This document shows positions 13,601 through 27,264 of a DNA stretch of 64,000 nt, piece after piece. Source of the stretch: Pipra filicauda (Eukaryota; Chordata; Aves; Passeriformes; Pipridae); NCBI RefSeq assembly GCF_003945595.2, contig NW_024103452.1:1302001-1366000 (forward strand). The letters are read 5' to 3'. A model generated the notes under the pieces. That model did no database searches, was not told the origin of the DNA, and saw only the letters and a program-made list of their open reading frames with translations. Position 1 is the stretch's first letter. Each line of letters begins with the position of its first letter. The position numbers were made by a program, and so were the translations under genes.

Positions 13601-14402
13601 AAATATTCCCTTTTAGCATCTTCACTAGGCAAAATGCAGGTTGCAGCATGCCTTGTCTGGAGAAACAGAGGCGCAGCTCAGCCTGACACTGTGTAGGGTA
13701 AAGGAACTGGCTGCAGCTCCTAGGGGAAGAGAAGCCCTGATCTCCTCTACATTTCCTGGCAGGAAAGGATAACTTCACTATCCAGAGAGCAATTTCACCA
13801 TGTCTTTGCATGTGTCTGTTATCACTAAATCCCTCTTGCCACAAGAGAGAGACTTTAGAAAGGAGAAGGGTCACCAGCTTTTCTGTTCTGTTTCTGACAT
13901 TACTTCTGGCTTTATGCAAGTGCTACTTCCAGCTAGATTGGATTATTTCCCTTCCCCCAGTGCTTCCTTGGCTTGGCCAGGACACTAAAAATCCATTACT
14001 AACACAGCTTTACTCATTAATCAATGTAACCTTTTTTTGCTTTCCAAAGTTTCTCATGTCCTTATCTTTGCATAATTGAGCATTTACATTTCAGAAGAGC
14101 ATCACCTGAGGGAGTGGGGGCAGACTTTGAAAGGTTTGGGGTTTTTTTCCCCCCCTTAAGTTTCAAGTTTAAAAAAAAACAAGGGCAAAAAAAACACAAA
14201 ACCAACTTTGAAAGGGGATGAAGTTAAATTACCAAAGCCTTAGGGCAGAGTAACTTAAAGACTGATAATGTGTAAGAGTTTCTCCCATTCACTACAGAAA
14301 ATAACATTTCACGTGACAGGAAATCAACGAGCAATAGAGTTATAACATTTTGTTCTTATGTAGGAGTTTCTTATCAAAAGATACCAAACTGCCTCCCAAG
14401 CC

Positions 14403-14420
14403 TTTTTTTTTTTTTTTTTT
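14403..14420. repeat. T-tract of 18
   Basis: An uninterrupted run of 18 T. No retrotransposon body is recognisable on the 3' side (minus-strand orientation), so it is called as a simple homopolymer. Confidence 0.9.
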
Positions 14421-15724
14421 GTAGATATCTTTCCAAGGCAGAGACAACTGTGGATTTTCTGAATGCTTGTATTGGAAAACTCCACCTCATGAGATCTGAC
14501 CGTTTCCATGAGAAGTCACAGGTTTAAACAAATTCAAGTCACAGGCATGGTCTTAGCAGAGCCCTCTTTTCTTGGACAGGATGCTCCATGGGCAGGTGTT
14601 CTGGGCTGCCAGAGCCTCAGGCAAACTTACCAGCAAGGTCTAACTTTAACCAGGGATTATTTCACAACCCAAAGGATCTAAAAGCCCCCAAAGCAGTGCA
14701 GTCATGCCCTGTGTGCCCCCAAAGTCAGGAACAACACTGAGCTTTTGGCAGTGCCCAAATCATGACCAGAACAAAGCAGCAGAAGCAGCCCAGTGAGCCT
14801 AATGCCTTGTCTGTATATTTTACATGTGTCAAAAGCACATTATTTCTGAAAAAAAAAATCACGACTTAAGGCTGCACTTGTTTCTTCCCATAGGAAAATT
14901 GATCTTTATATATCATTAGTTTCTTCTACAATAGCGCTTTTATACTCCCTCTTTCCACAGACCAATAAGAAATTCTTTCACTATAGAGAGAAGAGGAACT
15001 AGAGTAAGACAGTCATGAAAGCAGGGAACAAATACCTACAACGGTTGTCTAATAGTCCCGTGTTATGACTATCATGAAAAAAAGTAGGAAAATCAAAAAT
15101 ATTGCCTCCGGACAGCAGCCACATAAATCCACTCTCAATGATGTGGCTAATTTGTTATGGAATATTTGTTATTTTAGGCTTGATTTTCATGGAGAAAAGT
15201 AATGCATTTCCTGCTGTTGTTACTGGTGGTGGAAACATAATTCATTGTAAACATCAACGGAATCAAGGAAACAATTCACCTGTAAAAAGCTGACTGCTGT
15301 GACTAAGAAAATGTCTGACGTATTGAAGAGAATCAAAAGACAAGGAACACTCTCTTTTTTTTTTCTCTCCAGAAATTACAGAATACTGGAAAAGCATTAT
15401 GATAACACTTTCTTTCATGTCACTTCTTTCATCATTTGAAGCAGCCCAGTAAAGAGGTCATGTTCACGAGACCTCATCCCCAGTGCTGCTGAGAAGACTT
15501 CTCTAGAACTAGAAGGAGAGATTTCTCTCAACAATAGCAAGTGCAGAAACATGCCCAGATTCAGGTTCTTAGGCAGCAAAACAAGCATTTTACATCTCAA
15601 ACACAACATAAAATGGCTAAATCCTAGTTTAACCTGACCTGAGCTACAACCCTTTGCCTTCCTAGCCCCACACAAGCATTACCTGTTCTCCTGCAAGGTA
15701 AGAATCCATAGAGGCAGAAGAGTC

Positions 15725-15762
15725 AAACCCACCTGATACATCTAAACCCACCTAATAATCTC
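15725..15762. repeat. Imperfect 19 bp tandem duplication
   Basis: Two adjacent 19-base copies start with AAACCCACCT (15725 and 15744). They diverge over a few bases in the second half. This is probably a replication-slippage duplication, with no function suggested. Confidence 0.6.
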
Positions 15763-16455
15763 AATTTTCCATGAAGAGTCATTCATTTCTGAAGACTGCA
15801 TGCCTTTCCTAGAGATATATAAGCTCTCACTCATTCTCAGTCTGTCTTTCCCTGGTCTTTTTCCATTTGCCTGATATCAATGGATATCCAGACTCACATC
15901 TAGACACAAAACACTGCTATTTGGTAAAAGCTTTTGCCTGATATCTTAAGGCTGGTGAATGCTGGCGTCATGGTTAAGGACTTCTGTCCTTATAACAACG
16001 CCCAGACAACTCTCCAGACAGTACCCTATTACAAATTACTGAAACCCCAGAGTAATCCCAACACAAAACCTTCTTAATGCACAAATCAGTTTGCGTCCCA
16101 CTCCTCCAAGTCAGAGGGCTGGGATGCTGCTTGTGTCAACCAGGGATAACTAAGCAACGATCCTGATCCCAGTCAGACATTCATGATCCAAATAATACAA
16201 AGAAGCAATAAGAAACTCCACAACACCAAACTGTCTCTGTATTGACCCAATCAGAAATGGTTCCAATTTAAATGCTGAAATTCTGGCATTGCCTATGACA
16301 GTGCCTTCTTAAAAGAAAGCATGAAGAGAGACCGTTTTCTTTCTGATCCCCCCAAAATTATTCACTACTTCATTGCTGCATTTTGCAACTTCTATGGTGC
16401 TACTTACTGGGACTTTGTTTCTCGGCACACCATGTTTCAGGAAGTTTGGGAAATT

Positions 16456-16533
16456 AAAAAAAAAAAAAAAAAAAAAGACAAAGTCCAAACTGGCTTGAAT
16501 TTGTTTTGAAGAAAATTAAAAAAAAAAAAAAAA
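16456..16533. repeat. Two A-tracts (21 and 16 bases)
   Basis: Runs of A at 16456-16476 and 16518-16533 are separated by 41 bases. Both follow a GGAAATTA/GAAAATTA-like word, so the second may be a partial duplication of the first. No SINE or LINE body is recognisable upstream. Confidence 0.85.
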
Positions 16534-17282
16534 TCAGAACATCCCAAGCACCACTACTGCCACTATTTCCTCTAAAGCATACAAGAACTGATTCAATTTG
16601 GTTTTCATTCTACATTTTGCAACACTTGGGCTATGCTTTTATTCAGAAATAAAATTTACTGAGCATTGGAAGATTAGGAAAAAGCAAGATGTGCTTAACA
16701 CTTGATGCACTTTATTGAAAATGTAGAACAAGCAAGGCTTAACTTAGCTCTAAAACTAATAAATACTTTAGTTGTTTTGTGTTATGGGTAGCGTTCAGTG
16801 GCTTGCATGACTAATTAAACAATCTTTAGTTTGCTTTGAAGGCTAAGCCATCCTAAATGGCTTTAAATTACATTCTATCAAGCTAAGCTTAGAATTAAAA
16901 TCCTCATTTGCAATAAGGAATTCCACTGTGTATAAATGCTAGTAGAGAGCTGTATTGGAAAGTTTAATAATCTGGATAGTTTCTGGCCCTTGCAGCAAAA
17001 GGAGACAACCTAGCTTTCTCATAGCTAAAGTCTCCATCAGTGTTGGGAGAGGAAGCTCCATGGGGAAGGTACAGGAAGAAAAGTGTTTTGGGGGAAGTTT
17101 TGCATTGGACAGTAACTCAAGGAGATGGTGAAGATGTAAATCACATTGGCGAACAAAGTCAGAGGGTCAGGGAGGAAAGCTGTGAAAAAGGACATGCTTA
17201 TCACATAACAAGGACTACCACTACATTTTATCTATTCCATGTGGCCCAGAGAGCCAGCACTTCGGGGGCTCAACCCTAATCC

Positions 17283-17308
17283 CTGACTACCCAGCACTGG
17301 GTAGTCAG
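17283..17308. other. Perfect 11 bp inverted repeat with 4-base loop
   Basis: CTGACTACCCA (17283-17293) and its exact reverse complement TGGGTAGTCAG (17298-17308) flank the loop GCAC. The stem is GC-balanced and has no mismatch. No T-run follows, so it does not look like an RNA polymerase III or bacterial-type terminator. It could come from a template-switch mutation or form a hairpin in a transcript. Confidence 0.85.
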
Positions 17309-20300
17309 AAGTCACAGCACACCTTTCATTCACTTTTGTTTACAGTCATAAATAAATTGTTTGAGGTCACAGCTCCTCCTACGTATTTAATACTCAGATA
17401 TTCATTGTCTCTAAACAAGTGCACTAACAGCAGCATTTTTTTCCATCTACCGACTTACAAGAGTCACCCTTAGGCACACAGGGAACCACTACCCATGCTG
17501 CAGGGCAAAGTCAGGCACAAATATATCACACGGAGCAAACGTGGCATTTTGCTGCCACTATCACTGACTATGCCTACAACCCCTCTTAGTGGAAAAAAGA
17601 GAAAATAGCCCCTCATGTCACTTGAACATTTTTCTCAAGTAACTTATTGAAATCTCTGAATTCTGGCATGGCTGTCTCCCATGCCACCTCTTCAGGATAA
17701 AACAGATAACTCACACTTGTTGCAACAAGCATGCTGAGGACTTTTTTCTGAGCAAGGCAGTTTTGGTCCCCAAGCCATCTGAAGTGAGTGGAGGCATTCC
17801 AAAAATACAAATGTTTTCAGAAGAGAATGTTTTTTCCCTGTTCAAATAATTAACCCATCTTTTTCATTCATCCAGCAGGACTGGAGCCGAGCCTGCCCTA
17901 GGAGAGGCGTAACTGAACACTCTTCCTTTTGGCTGCTGCCTGCAGTGCATGTGGTGCACTCATGCAGTTTGAGTCACTGCCCATTAAACAATAGTTCCTC
18001 CTTCTCTTTCATTAAAACCATCTTCAAAATCCTGCCTGGCATCTCCCTGCAGTTAAGTTAATTTTTCTGTGTCTTTATGCATGGAGGGGAGGAGGGGGAT
18101 TCTTTTTTTCCATGATTACTTTACCCACTGATCTGGTGGTTGAGAAATACCATATGTTTTCACTGTTTGCCTTTACTTTTAGCTCTTCCACAAACGAAAA
18201 TGTGAAGCCATCCATGCCTTCACTGGCACGGCTCTGCTTTGTTTTCTTTCCCTCCTTAACGGACTCATTCATGTGTAGGAGGCTTTTGATTCTGGGTTTA
18301 GATATTCATCCCCACTTTACATAACCATAAGCAATGGCAGGTACTTATGTAAACTACAACTGGGTCTTTGCCCCTGTGCACAACAAGCAGAGGTCCTAAG
18401 CCATCGACAACTGCCCCCTGCTTCCAGCTGCCTCTTTGCAAAATACACTGGCAGGGAGAGAGAGGGGCTGTGGGGGGAAGAGAGACAGACAGAAAACAAG
18501 GGGTGAAGAAATTATATCGCACAGTTCCTACCTCCGTGGCAGAGTCTTTGTTATCTTGAAGAGGAAAGAGATAGGCTCCAGAGAATGAGGATCCCTGAAG
18601 AGGAGCCTGTACTACTGGGCCACAGAAACACCTTTAAAGGCTGTTTACTTCACATTGTAAAATTCAATTCAGTGGGATGGAGATTACTAGAAACAAAAAT
18701 ATCAATCAAGGAATACATTAAGCAAGTGACTAAATGCATTTTTAGTTCTCAAAGATATTTATCTTTTCCACAGCTCCACTTTGGAAAAGGGAGGAAATTC
18801 CTTGTATTTCATATTTCCCCCAGTTCTTCCCTTAAGGAGGAAACACGCAGCCTTCACACACTATCTGTGCAGGAACACCCATACAGTCACACAGCACAAG
18901 AAATTAAAGTCACTCACCACAGGGCTTCAAATTTCCAGCAAGCCCACCTCTGAAGAAAGACCCTGTGCTCCTACACAACATATTTCAATGCACGGCTGTG
19001 GAACAGGATTGGGACTTCAAGGGCTCTGAACAGTTTATGTTCTCCTGTTCTCTCCAGTAACCACCAGAGTCTCTCCAGTCAATGATATGGACCATGTTTG
19101 CTTCCAGAAATGATACAGTCAGGATACAAGGTCCACCCTAAAGCCACCACAGAGGTCTGCTGTAGAGTTTAGCTCAAGTCCACTCCAAGACACCAAAGCA
19201 AAGGTGCTGCACTCATCCAGGTGCACCATAAAGGGAAAGGAAAATTGAAATAAAAACAAAGAGAGGGGAAAGAAAAGCCACTACCTCTCCATAGGTTCTG
19301 CCCTAATTGCAGCAGCTGACTGCAATGAATGGGAGGAAACTATGCCTCTCACTTGGGCAGCCTCCGCACACTCACCTGGGGAGGATCTTGGCTCAAAGAC
19401 ACCGGCCCCCCATCCATTCCTTACTGTCAAATTCATATTTAACCCACTTAATACCAGGGCATGGAGCTAAAGCTTTTGTAGCCCCTGAGCGGCACTGCAC
19501 CTTGGCCTCTTTTATGTCCTGATGTATCTTCTTTAATATCTGTTGTTGACATCTTTGCACACCTGTAAAACCAACATGAGGTCGAAGAGAAATCAGTGTG
19601 TTTTCTTGCACTACACAGCAAAAAGAAAGAGAAAATAAATGTTGTTATTAGATATGGATTTACTTAAGGAAAATATTGTTAGAATCTGAACAAACCCCTA
19701 CAGTTCTGTGCTGTGGATGGTGCAATAATGAAAAATATTATGGGATATAAAGGAAAGTTATGACACTATCATGTAACACAGACAAGTGAGAAGACGTATC
19801 AGTCATTATCTAGAATAGAGTAGACTCCTGTGGTTTCATTTTTCATTACTAATTTAATGTACTTACAATGCTACATGATAAAAAGTGAAAAAGAACAATA
19901 AGAAGCAAACATCGTCAGAACAAAATGGGATCTGCAGAATTCAGAGATTTCAATAAGTTACTTGAGAAAAATATTCAAGATCCCTTGAGAACTGAACAAC
20001 ATCTATTGACATCCAACAAAAGATCTAATAACAGACACATAAAAGAAATATGAAAACAACATTTTAATAAACACAAATTAGGAAATACATTTCTTTACAT
20101 ATCATAGTCCCGCTATAGGAAATTATTTCATAGAAAGAAAAGATCCGTTTTGCTAAGAAAGGATGCTTTGCAAACGTTAGCTCAGCAATTGCACTCCTGT
20201 GATTCAATGCAAACAGTTTATTCCACACTCTCTCATGAATCCTTAACCCTTAGGAGTTTGCAGTATATTTTCTTGTAGCCATGTAAATGACAAATAATCC

Positions 20301-22480
20301 CATGTAAGTAAATGGACTTAGACCACAGTTAAACGGGCATGAGAGGATAATCACACCTTGCATTGTTTGCTGAGCAAATGCTTACAAACATACTCTGCAT
20401 GTCTTTCTGGGCAGATTCACCATGAAGCAAATACAAGCCAAAGCCACCTTGAGCTTGATGGCTGAACTCAGGTCAAACAGGCATATTCCAAGACTAGCTT
20501 GAATGAAACGCCATAAGAGCCCATTTAGCCACAAGTCAGCTAGTAGCCATACTTTAAAAAAACAGTATCAGGAGTAGAGTGAGGACCCCTGACCAAGACC
20601 AAGGTGAAATACAGCCAAAAGTTGTCTCTCAAGTGTGTAGGACACTCAATATTTTCTTTGTCCCAAGTGAGAGTCACTGGGTGTCATAAGTTTTTTAGAA
20701 GTCTACATTAAGACTTGTGAACTTCTATTTTTGTGAGTGTTTTGCCCTGTATCACAGACAATAATATATATCAGTAAATTTACAGAGACCTTTCAGTGAT
20801 GCTTGGGTATCAAATGTCCAACTATGATCTTTGAAATCTTGGCAATAAACCAGCATGTTTGAACACTGGCTAACAAGACTGAAAATGCAGAAAGCCTCAG
20901 CAGAAGCCACTATGTGACTAGGCAGAAATGCTGCCTACTTGTATATATGGAAACTGGCTGGGAGGAGATAGAAGATATTGTGTTAATACGAATAAAGGAA
21001 AACTCTATTTGGCTGCAAAATTATCCTCACCAGTAATATTTCCTTCAAAGCAGAAACTTTCCCACAGCTGTTTTGTCCAGCTTGTGCTCCACTGCTGTGT
21101 CTGTAAAATGTAATTAAGGACTGTAGGCTTGGGGAAAAAGAGGAATCCGATTAAAAGTTACAGAAAGGAATGGAGGGGGTAGGTTTGAAGGGTGCTAATG
21201 GGGGCATGTTTCAGCACTATTGAAAATAAACAGTAAAAATACTTTCAGACACAGTACTTTCTATTGTGGAGCCAGCTTCTCTTCATGATCCTCATACTCA
21301 GCCAAGTGTTTTTTCTTAATAAAAAGGAACTCTGGGAAGGTTTCCCTAAATCACCTGCAGCAGAGGCAAAAGGCATTGCTTTCCTGGATACCTTTGGACA
21401 TATTATTCTAATGTTGCATTTCACAGCATTTTGGGACACCTGAAGCTTGTAATATTCATACCAGTAGATGCAAACCATCTGTTTCCTTTTGAAAGAGTCA
21501 AGCTTTCACTCAAAAACTCTCCCCCTCCTCTCTTTCTCACACACTGAGGTAAATTTTCACCACCTGAGTTTTGCTTCTTTTTTTTTTGGCTTTATGAGCT
21601 GTATCATCTGTGACTGAATGCCATCAAGTATCACTTAGGCCTGTTTCCACAGTAAGGAAATATTGGAAGTAAAAACTGTTCAAGAAATGCTCTCTGGTCC
21701 CCTTAGCAATGCAGAGCTTGATTTGCAGCTGTGGCAAAGCGAAAAAAAATCTGGCTGGAGTCCATGGGAGTTACATTTGCTCAGCATCCCTGAAAAATCA
21801 TACTTTGGATATGTTGGGTTGAAATCTGCAAATGGAGGAAGCAGCCTCTGCTTTTGAAAATCTAGTCTTATGTGCATTTCAGACTGAAAATTTTCACTCT
21901 GGTCTTTCTGTAAAAGAAAATTTTCTCCAGAGGGCTTTACAGTATCCTATCAGATCTTTGGTACTTAGGAAGGTTGAAGAAAAAAAAAAATCCACTGATT
22001 ATAATGGAATATTGGGTCCTTTAATTCTCTTGGACATGCATGCGGAAAAGATAATGTTAAATGAATCTCAGTGGGCAGTGGATATATTTGGTAAAATCTA
22101 TTTTAAAGATGGATTTAACTGACAAGCCTATCACTAAATAAGAATGAAACACATATGAAACAAGACATTTTTGTTAAATTCTTAAGTGTGAATTCATAGC
22201 TGGACATAGTGCCTGTGTACGGACAGTTCCTTAACTGCACAGCTATTTGGTCCTATGGATTTACAGGCTCTTCTGTAGAAATTTGAAGAGACGGAACCTA
22301 TGAAATCTTTTGGATTTACAAAGCAGTGAGTGGAGTTGTTAAATACAGCCAATTGCTTAGGCTCAGACTAAACTCCTTAAAGTGTGTTTGTAAATCCACA
22401 TCCCCACTAGATAAGGAGAGAAAAGCTATTGAGGTTCCTCTGGCAACATCTGTGGGACTTTCTAAGTCACACAGAGCTTT

Positions 22481-22507
22481 CAATTATGGGTCAAGGACCC
22501 ATAATTG
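22481..22507. other. Perfect 12 bp inverted repeat with 3-base loop
   Basis: CAATTATGGGTC (22481-22492) is exactly complementary to GACCCATAATTG (22496-22507) around the loop AAG. Two further T:G wobble pairs could extend the stem at its base (22479-22480 with 22508-22509). This is the tightest palindrome I saw in the window and is unrelated to any transposon terminal repeat I recognise. Confidence 0.88.
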
Positions 22508-22913
22508 GCATAGTTGGCAACAAACAGTAAAATGAGATTATGAGGTTCTTTGTCATCCTCAAAAGAAAAAAAAAAACTGGAAAAATAACACCAGTTAAAA
22601 GTGAAGGCTATAAAAAAAATCACATGCTTCCAAGTCAGGAATGTGTACGTAATTAGCAAGTCCATGGTGTGCATATTTGGGTTTGTTATTTTTTTTCTGT
22701 TTTAAAAGGAAAATACTGTGCTTTGCTTACTACGCAAGCTTCATCCCCCATGCAGATCTATCGAAGGTGCTATCCTGCGAGATTTCCTGGTGCTGGATGG
22801 AAATACCCCGGCTCCTCTGGCAGGATACAGAGGACAGGTGAGCAGCAGTTACAACCTGGATGGCCACCCTCACTCCAGGAGCAAACACTGACCTCCGTTT
22901 GAAAAACAGTGCA

Positions 22914-22956
22914 GAAGGAGTGGGCTAAACAAAGGGCTGTCCCAGCCCACTCCTTC
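22914..22956. other. Perfect 13 bp inverted repeat with 17-base loop
   Basis: GAAGGAGTGGGCT (22914-22926) and AGCCCACTCCTTC (22944-22956) are exact reverse complements separated by 17 bases. The stem is GC-rich and would be stable in RNA. It lies about 410 bases from the hairpin at 22481. The arms are too short, and the spacer too small, for a MITE. Confidence 0.88.
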
Positions 22957-24861
22957 CTCACAAAGTGCTTCACTGCAGAGTAAAAACTCATGTTCAGCTG
23001 GAAAAAGCAGCTTAAACTTTGCACAGCCACGGGTCCGAGCCCATGTCTGAGAGAGCTGGCAGCAGAGGAAATGGAACAAAACTTGGGTACCACCAATGGT
23101 AGCACTTGGTTTGGCTCGATCCATGTGAAGGCAGCTTTTCTCCCTGAAATATGCCATCAGTACTCCTGGCACATCCAGATCCTGAAAGGGGAGAGCCAGG
23201 ACAGGAGAGCCAGGATGCCCTACCAAACTCTTCTATAATGCAGACTGCCCTGTTGAGGCAGGGTTTCCTAAGAGAAAGGACCAAGTGCTAAAAATATGAA
23301 ACCACATCTGATCCACTTTGAATGCATAGGCCTTTAATTTTTAAGCCATGAAGCTGATCCCTTCTTTTGAACACATTCCCACTGGTAGGGCTGAAAATTG
23401 CTAAAAGCAGGTGCTAATGCAGGGCTGGTGTGTTCTCCGTGAACTGCTTCATCCCTGTACCCACCTAACACAAGCTCTAGACAAGTGTAATGACAGAAAT
23501 CTCATGCTTAGTCCTTCTCTGATGAAATTTTCAGCATCGTTCTTGCTCAGCTATTGACAAAATATTTTGCTTGTTTACTACATCCATTGTTTCCTTTCAG
23601 AGACCACATTCATTTAAACTATTTCAAAAATACTAAATTCATTTGAAGCTGGAACAGCTTCCATAAAGATTGCAGCTAGACCACACATTTACACACAGAA
23701 ACCAGATTTGTGCTTGGTGTGGATTGTCTGCGTATTTACTACAATGCTCATTTTCTTCTTTGAATAAAAGTGCAGATTTTTTTCCTCCATTATTTGCCAG
23801 TGCTATTAACTAGCCTCATTCTTTCTTTTGGTTGTATAATCTGTGTCCTTCTCTGATCCTCTCCAAAGTAAACAAGTCATTTTTGACCCCAGGATGCCAT
23901 GCCATTACCACCACAACCTTCCCTTTGCACTATCTGTGCCATAAGTAGAGGCACTGTTGGGTCTCCAAGAAGAGACCCCTTTTGGCTGGGATAGCTCAAT
24001 GTTGCTCTTGTGGATTCACAGCACTGCTGTTTACCCGGGCTAGGCTCCTACCCTGGCTCCTTAAGCACACAGTGGATGTATTCAGAGCCCAGGATGACCA
24101 TGCCCACATCAGAGGATGGACTTGCACTGTCATCCGGAGTAACACTGGAGGAGCTGGGGCAGGCAATACCACAGCCCTCCCTCCCTCCTTGCTTTGATTT
24201 GGCAGCCTGGGACAGGGGAAGCACAGACCCTAGGGCTGGGTGCTGGGTCCTTGAACCTTGAGGGTGTGGGCACATGGGGAGACGAGGGGTGTGCAGTGGG
24301 TGTGGCCCATTGAGCATGTGAGGCAAGCGAACTAGGAGGCTTTGCAGGGGGTTGCACAAGCTGGTTTTAATGGACTTTGTGGAGTCTGAGAGCTGGCTCA
24401 GCTGCCTGTGTAAACACAGCCAGTAATACCACTGATGTAAAACTTGTGTTGTGAGACAAGAGTCAAACTCCTTTTATTCCCCCATTACCTTGTTCATAGC
24501 TTTATCAGGCAGATGAATCAGATCTCGGTCTCCTAATGTCACAAGCATTTAGCCAAATCTCCCACTGTCCCCCAGTGTGGGCAGAGCAAGAAAGCAGTGT
24601 ATCACCTCCTAGCTACCCTTCCTTATACTTTTGTCAGGGTTGGAGGAGCCACCAGAATACTATTTACTCCCACTTCAGTTACCACATGCCATGAATGGGC
24701 TTATAGTTGCAGAAGAAGAGATCCATCTGAGGAAAGAGCATGCAGTATCTTGGGGCTGATTTGAGAAGTGCTGACAGTTTTCAATCTGCACCTGCTTCAC
24801 TGACTGGATATTGAAGTCACATTGATCAGGTGCTGAGTGATCCCTTCATGTTGCTGGTAGT

Positions 24862-24884
24862 CCTCAGATTCCTGAAATCTGAGG
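24862..24884. other. Perfect 9 bp inverted repeat with 5-base loop
   Basis: CCTCAGATT (24862-24870) pairs with AATCTGAGG (24876-24884) around CCTGA. A 9 bp stem is less remarkable than the longer ones and may be chance in 64 kb. Confidence 0.75.
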
Positions 24885-25597
24885 AATTTGGGAGCTTTCT
24901 GGGGTGATTTTGGTGGAGTGTGCTTCTGGATCCAAAAGGGGACCCTCTGCCAGAAGGTACCATGATGTTTGAAAATGGATGAAATAAGGAGGAATGTTTG
25001 TTTCTGGGCCTTTATCATGAATAAATGAATTTAAGGACACCTTTTGAGAAACTTCTGCTTTGAGCTGTACCACATTGCCTGCTTTTATGGTATTCCAGGT
25101 GTCATTGGTGGTATTCTTTGAGAATGGGGTAACTCCCTTGCCCTATAGGGACTCAGTACCTTGCCTTCCATCAGCCTGCTGCCAGGCAAAAGCCCCCACT
25201 TGGACTGCATCCCAGGAGATCTTCAACATTTGAACAAGGCTCATGAAGGCATATTTTTGGAAGAACAATTAAGGCGTTATTTCTGAGACACCATGTGCAG
25301 TAGCAAAATTGTTCTTCTTTGACACCATTCTTTTGAAGGTTTACTGATGGAGCTTGGTAATGTTACTCAAGGTGAGGAAACCCAATCCTAAACCTTATGT
25401 GCATGCTGCAATGACCGGGGTTTATGGCTTACAACTTAATTCAGTGCCAGGTGGTTACAATTATGGATGTTAAAAAGGGAAACTAGGGAAGCACTGTTGT
25501 TATGGATCTTCTTTCAGGGAAAGGAATAAAAAGAAAGAAATTTAAATAGTGCCACACTGGTGGGTCTTGGAACAAAAGACATGATTTCTATTAGTAA

Positions 25598-25631
25598 AAT
25601 ACTCCATTTCCACTAATACTCCATTTCCACT
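25598..25631. repeat. Exact 17 bp tandem duplication
   Basis: The 17-base unit AATACTCCATTTCCACT occurs twice in direct succession (25598-25614, 25615-25631) without a difference. Perfect identity suggests a recent slippage duplication. Confidence 0.9.
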
Positions 25632-27068
25632 CTGAAGATTGATACTACTATTTGTGTAGCTCAAAGCCACTTGTGCCTTACTCACTCTTTAGATAGATAG
25701 ATAAAATTCCAATTCATTTCAATTGAAGGGTTTCTATTTAAGTGCCATGGGTATAATCAGTCTATTAAAATGGGAGGTGTTAATTTTCCAGTAATCACTA
25801 GACTTTCTTTCTCTTCCTGTCTCCCAATTGAAAGGACAGCCTCATCGTGCATGGTTAAAATGTAGTAATGCATTTAATGCCAGGCCATGATTTTAGACCT
25901 CCAGCTGTTTTACTGGTTGTGTAAGTAAAAATAAGATAATGTTATGCTTGGTAACCATGGTTTTGTAGGGATTCACATTTTACAAATCACTGCACAGTAT
26001 GCAAATCATTATATATATTTAAAATGTTTAAAATCAAGACTACCAAGAGTCTACCATTCCATTATTTAAGGAGGGGGACTGCTAGACTGTGAAGAGTGAT
26101 ATATTCTATCAAGCTACTCAGCTGAGTTATATTATCAGTGCAAATTATGTGAAAATATGTGCTTCAGCAAGACAAGAAAGGAGTATTCTCTGCTATAAAA
26201 AGTATGCTGTGGGAAGCTAGATGGAGTCATTGGTTTGGTGTAATATATGAGTAAAGGTTTATTTGTTCAAATAATAAAAAAGGGAAAAAACAGAGCACAG
26301 AAAGAAGACAACCATGAAGTACTTGTTTATTGTCTCCCTGTACAAAAACCTCTTTCTGCTTCAAACAAAGGAATTGAGACTCATCTCCAGCAATTTTAGG
26401 CAGGTGTAACTACTCATCTGAGCAGAGATCTTCCTGATTTATATAGGCAGGAGCAAAAGGAAAACCAGGGTCAAGAAGAAGCAGCTTATTGATTTGTTCC
26501 GTGTACACAGGCAAAAATATTATACCTCACCAGCATGATCATAAGCACGTAGTTAAGTCCAAGTAAACCTTAACTGAAATATTTCTTTGTAAGAAAACAC
26601 TGGTAAGTGGAGCTATTGACAGCTGCATTTTCAAGAGCATCTGCTTTCAGAGACAGCAGCCATTCAGAACAAATGTTTTTGGAGGCAGATTGTGCTGCTC
26701 TGATTAGGAGTACAGGCAAAGATAACGGATAGTGTTCAGCTGCACCTGAAATTGCCTTTAAAGTTCAGTAGGAAATTTGTAGCAGGAGTAGGGAAAGAAA
26801 TGGCTTCTGCTTGTGCTGTAATTTTTCAGAGAACACACATGAAGCTCTCTGGACAGTTAGAGCTCTCAATTTTAATTAAAAAATGGTAAGTATTACACAG
26901 TACAGTCAGACCTGATTAATCGGGGTGGAGCTGGTTTATGTGTATATCTGGGAATACAAATGCTTTGGGTTTATTTATTTTAGATATTTATTCAGATTGA
27001 CCTCTGTTTGCCAGCCTCCAGCATTCAAAAAGATCCATCAGGGCGAATTCAGAGCACTGGCTTCCAAG

Positions 27069-27264
27069 AAAAAAAAAAAAAAAGAGAGAGGAAAGAAAGA
27101 AAAGAATGTTCCTTTTCAAACCATGGTCTTTCTGTTCTTTGTTCTTTTCATCTTTAGGATGCATTTGGGTTAACTTCAGAGCTCTTTCTTCACCACTGAA
27201 AGGAATAGAAACCAACATGTTCCCCTCCACCATACAATTAAAAAAAAAAAAAAAAAAAAAAAAA
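27069..27264. repeat. Two A-tracts (15 and 25 bases)
   Basis: Runs of A occur at 27069-27083, grading into GAGAGAGGAAAGAAAG purine sequence, and at 27240-27264 (25 A). No retroposed gene or SINE body is visible upstream of either. Confidence 0.85.

Noticed and set aside
23988..24040. tRNA-like start GGCTGGGATAGCTCAATG resembling a box A
   Set aside because: No acceptor stem, anticodon arm or box B at the right distance could be found. Likely chance, or at most a trace of a tRNA-derived SINE.
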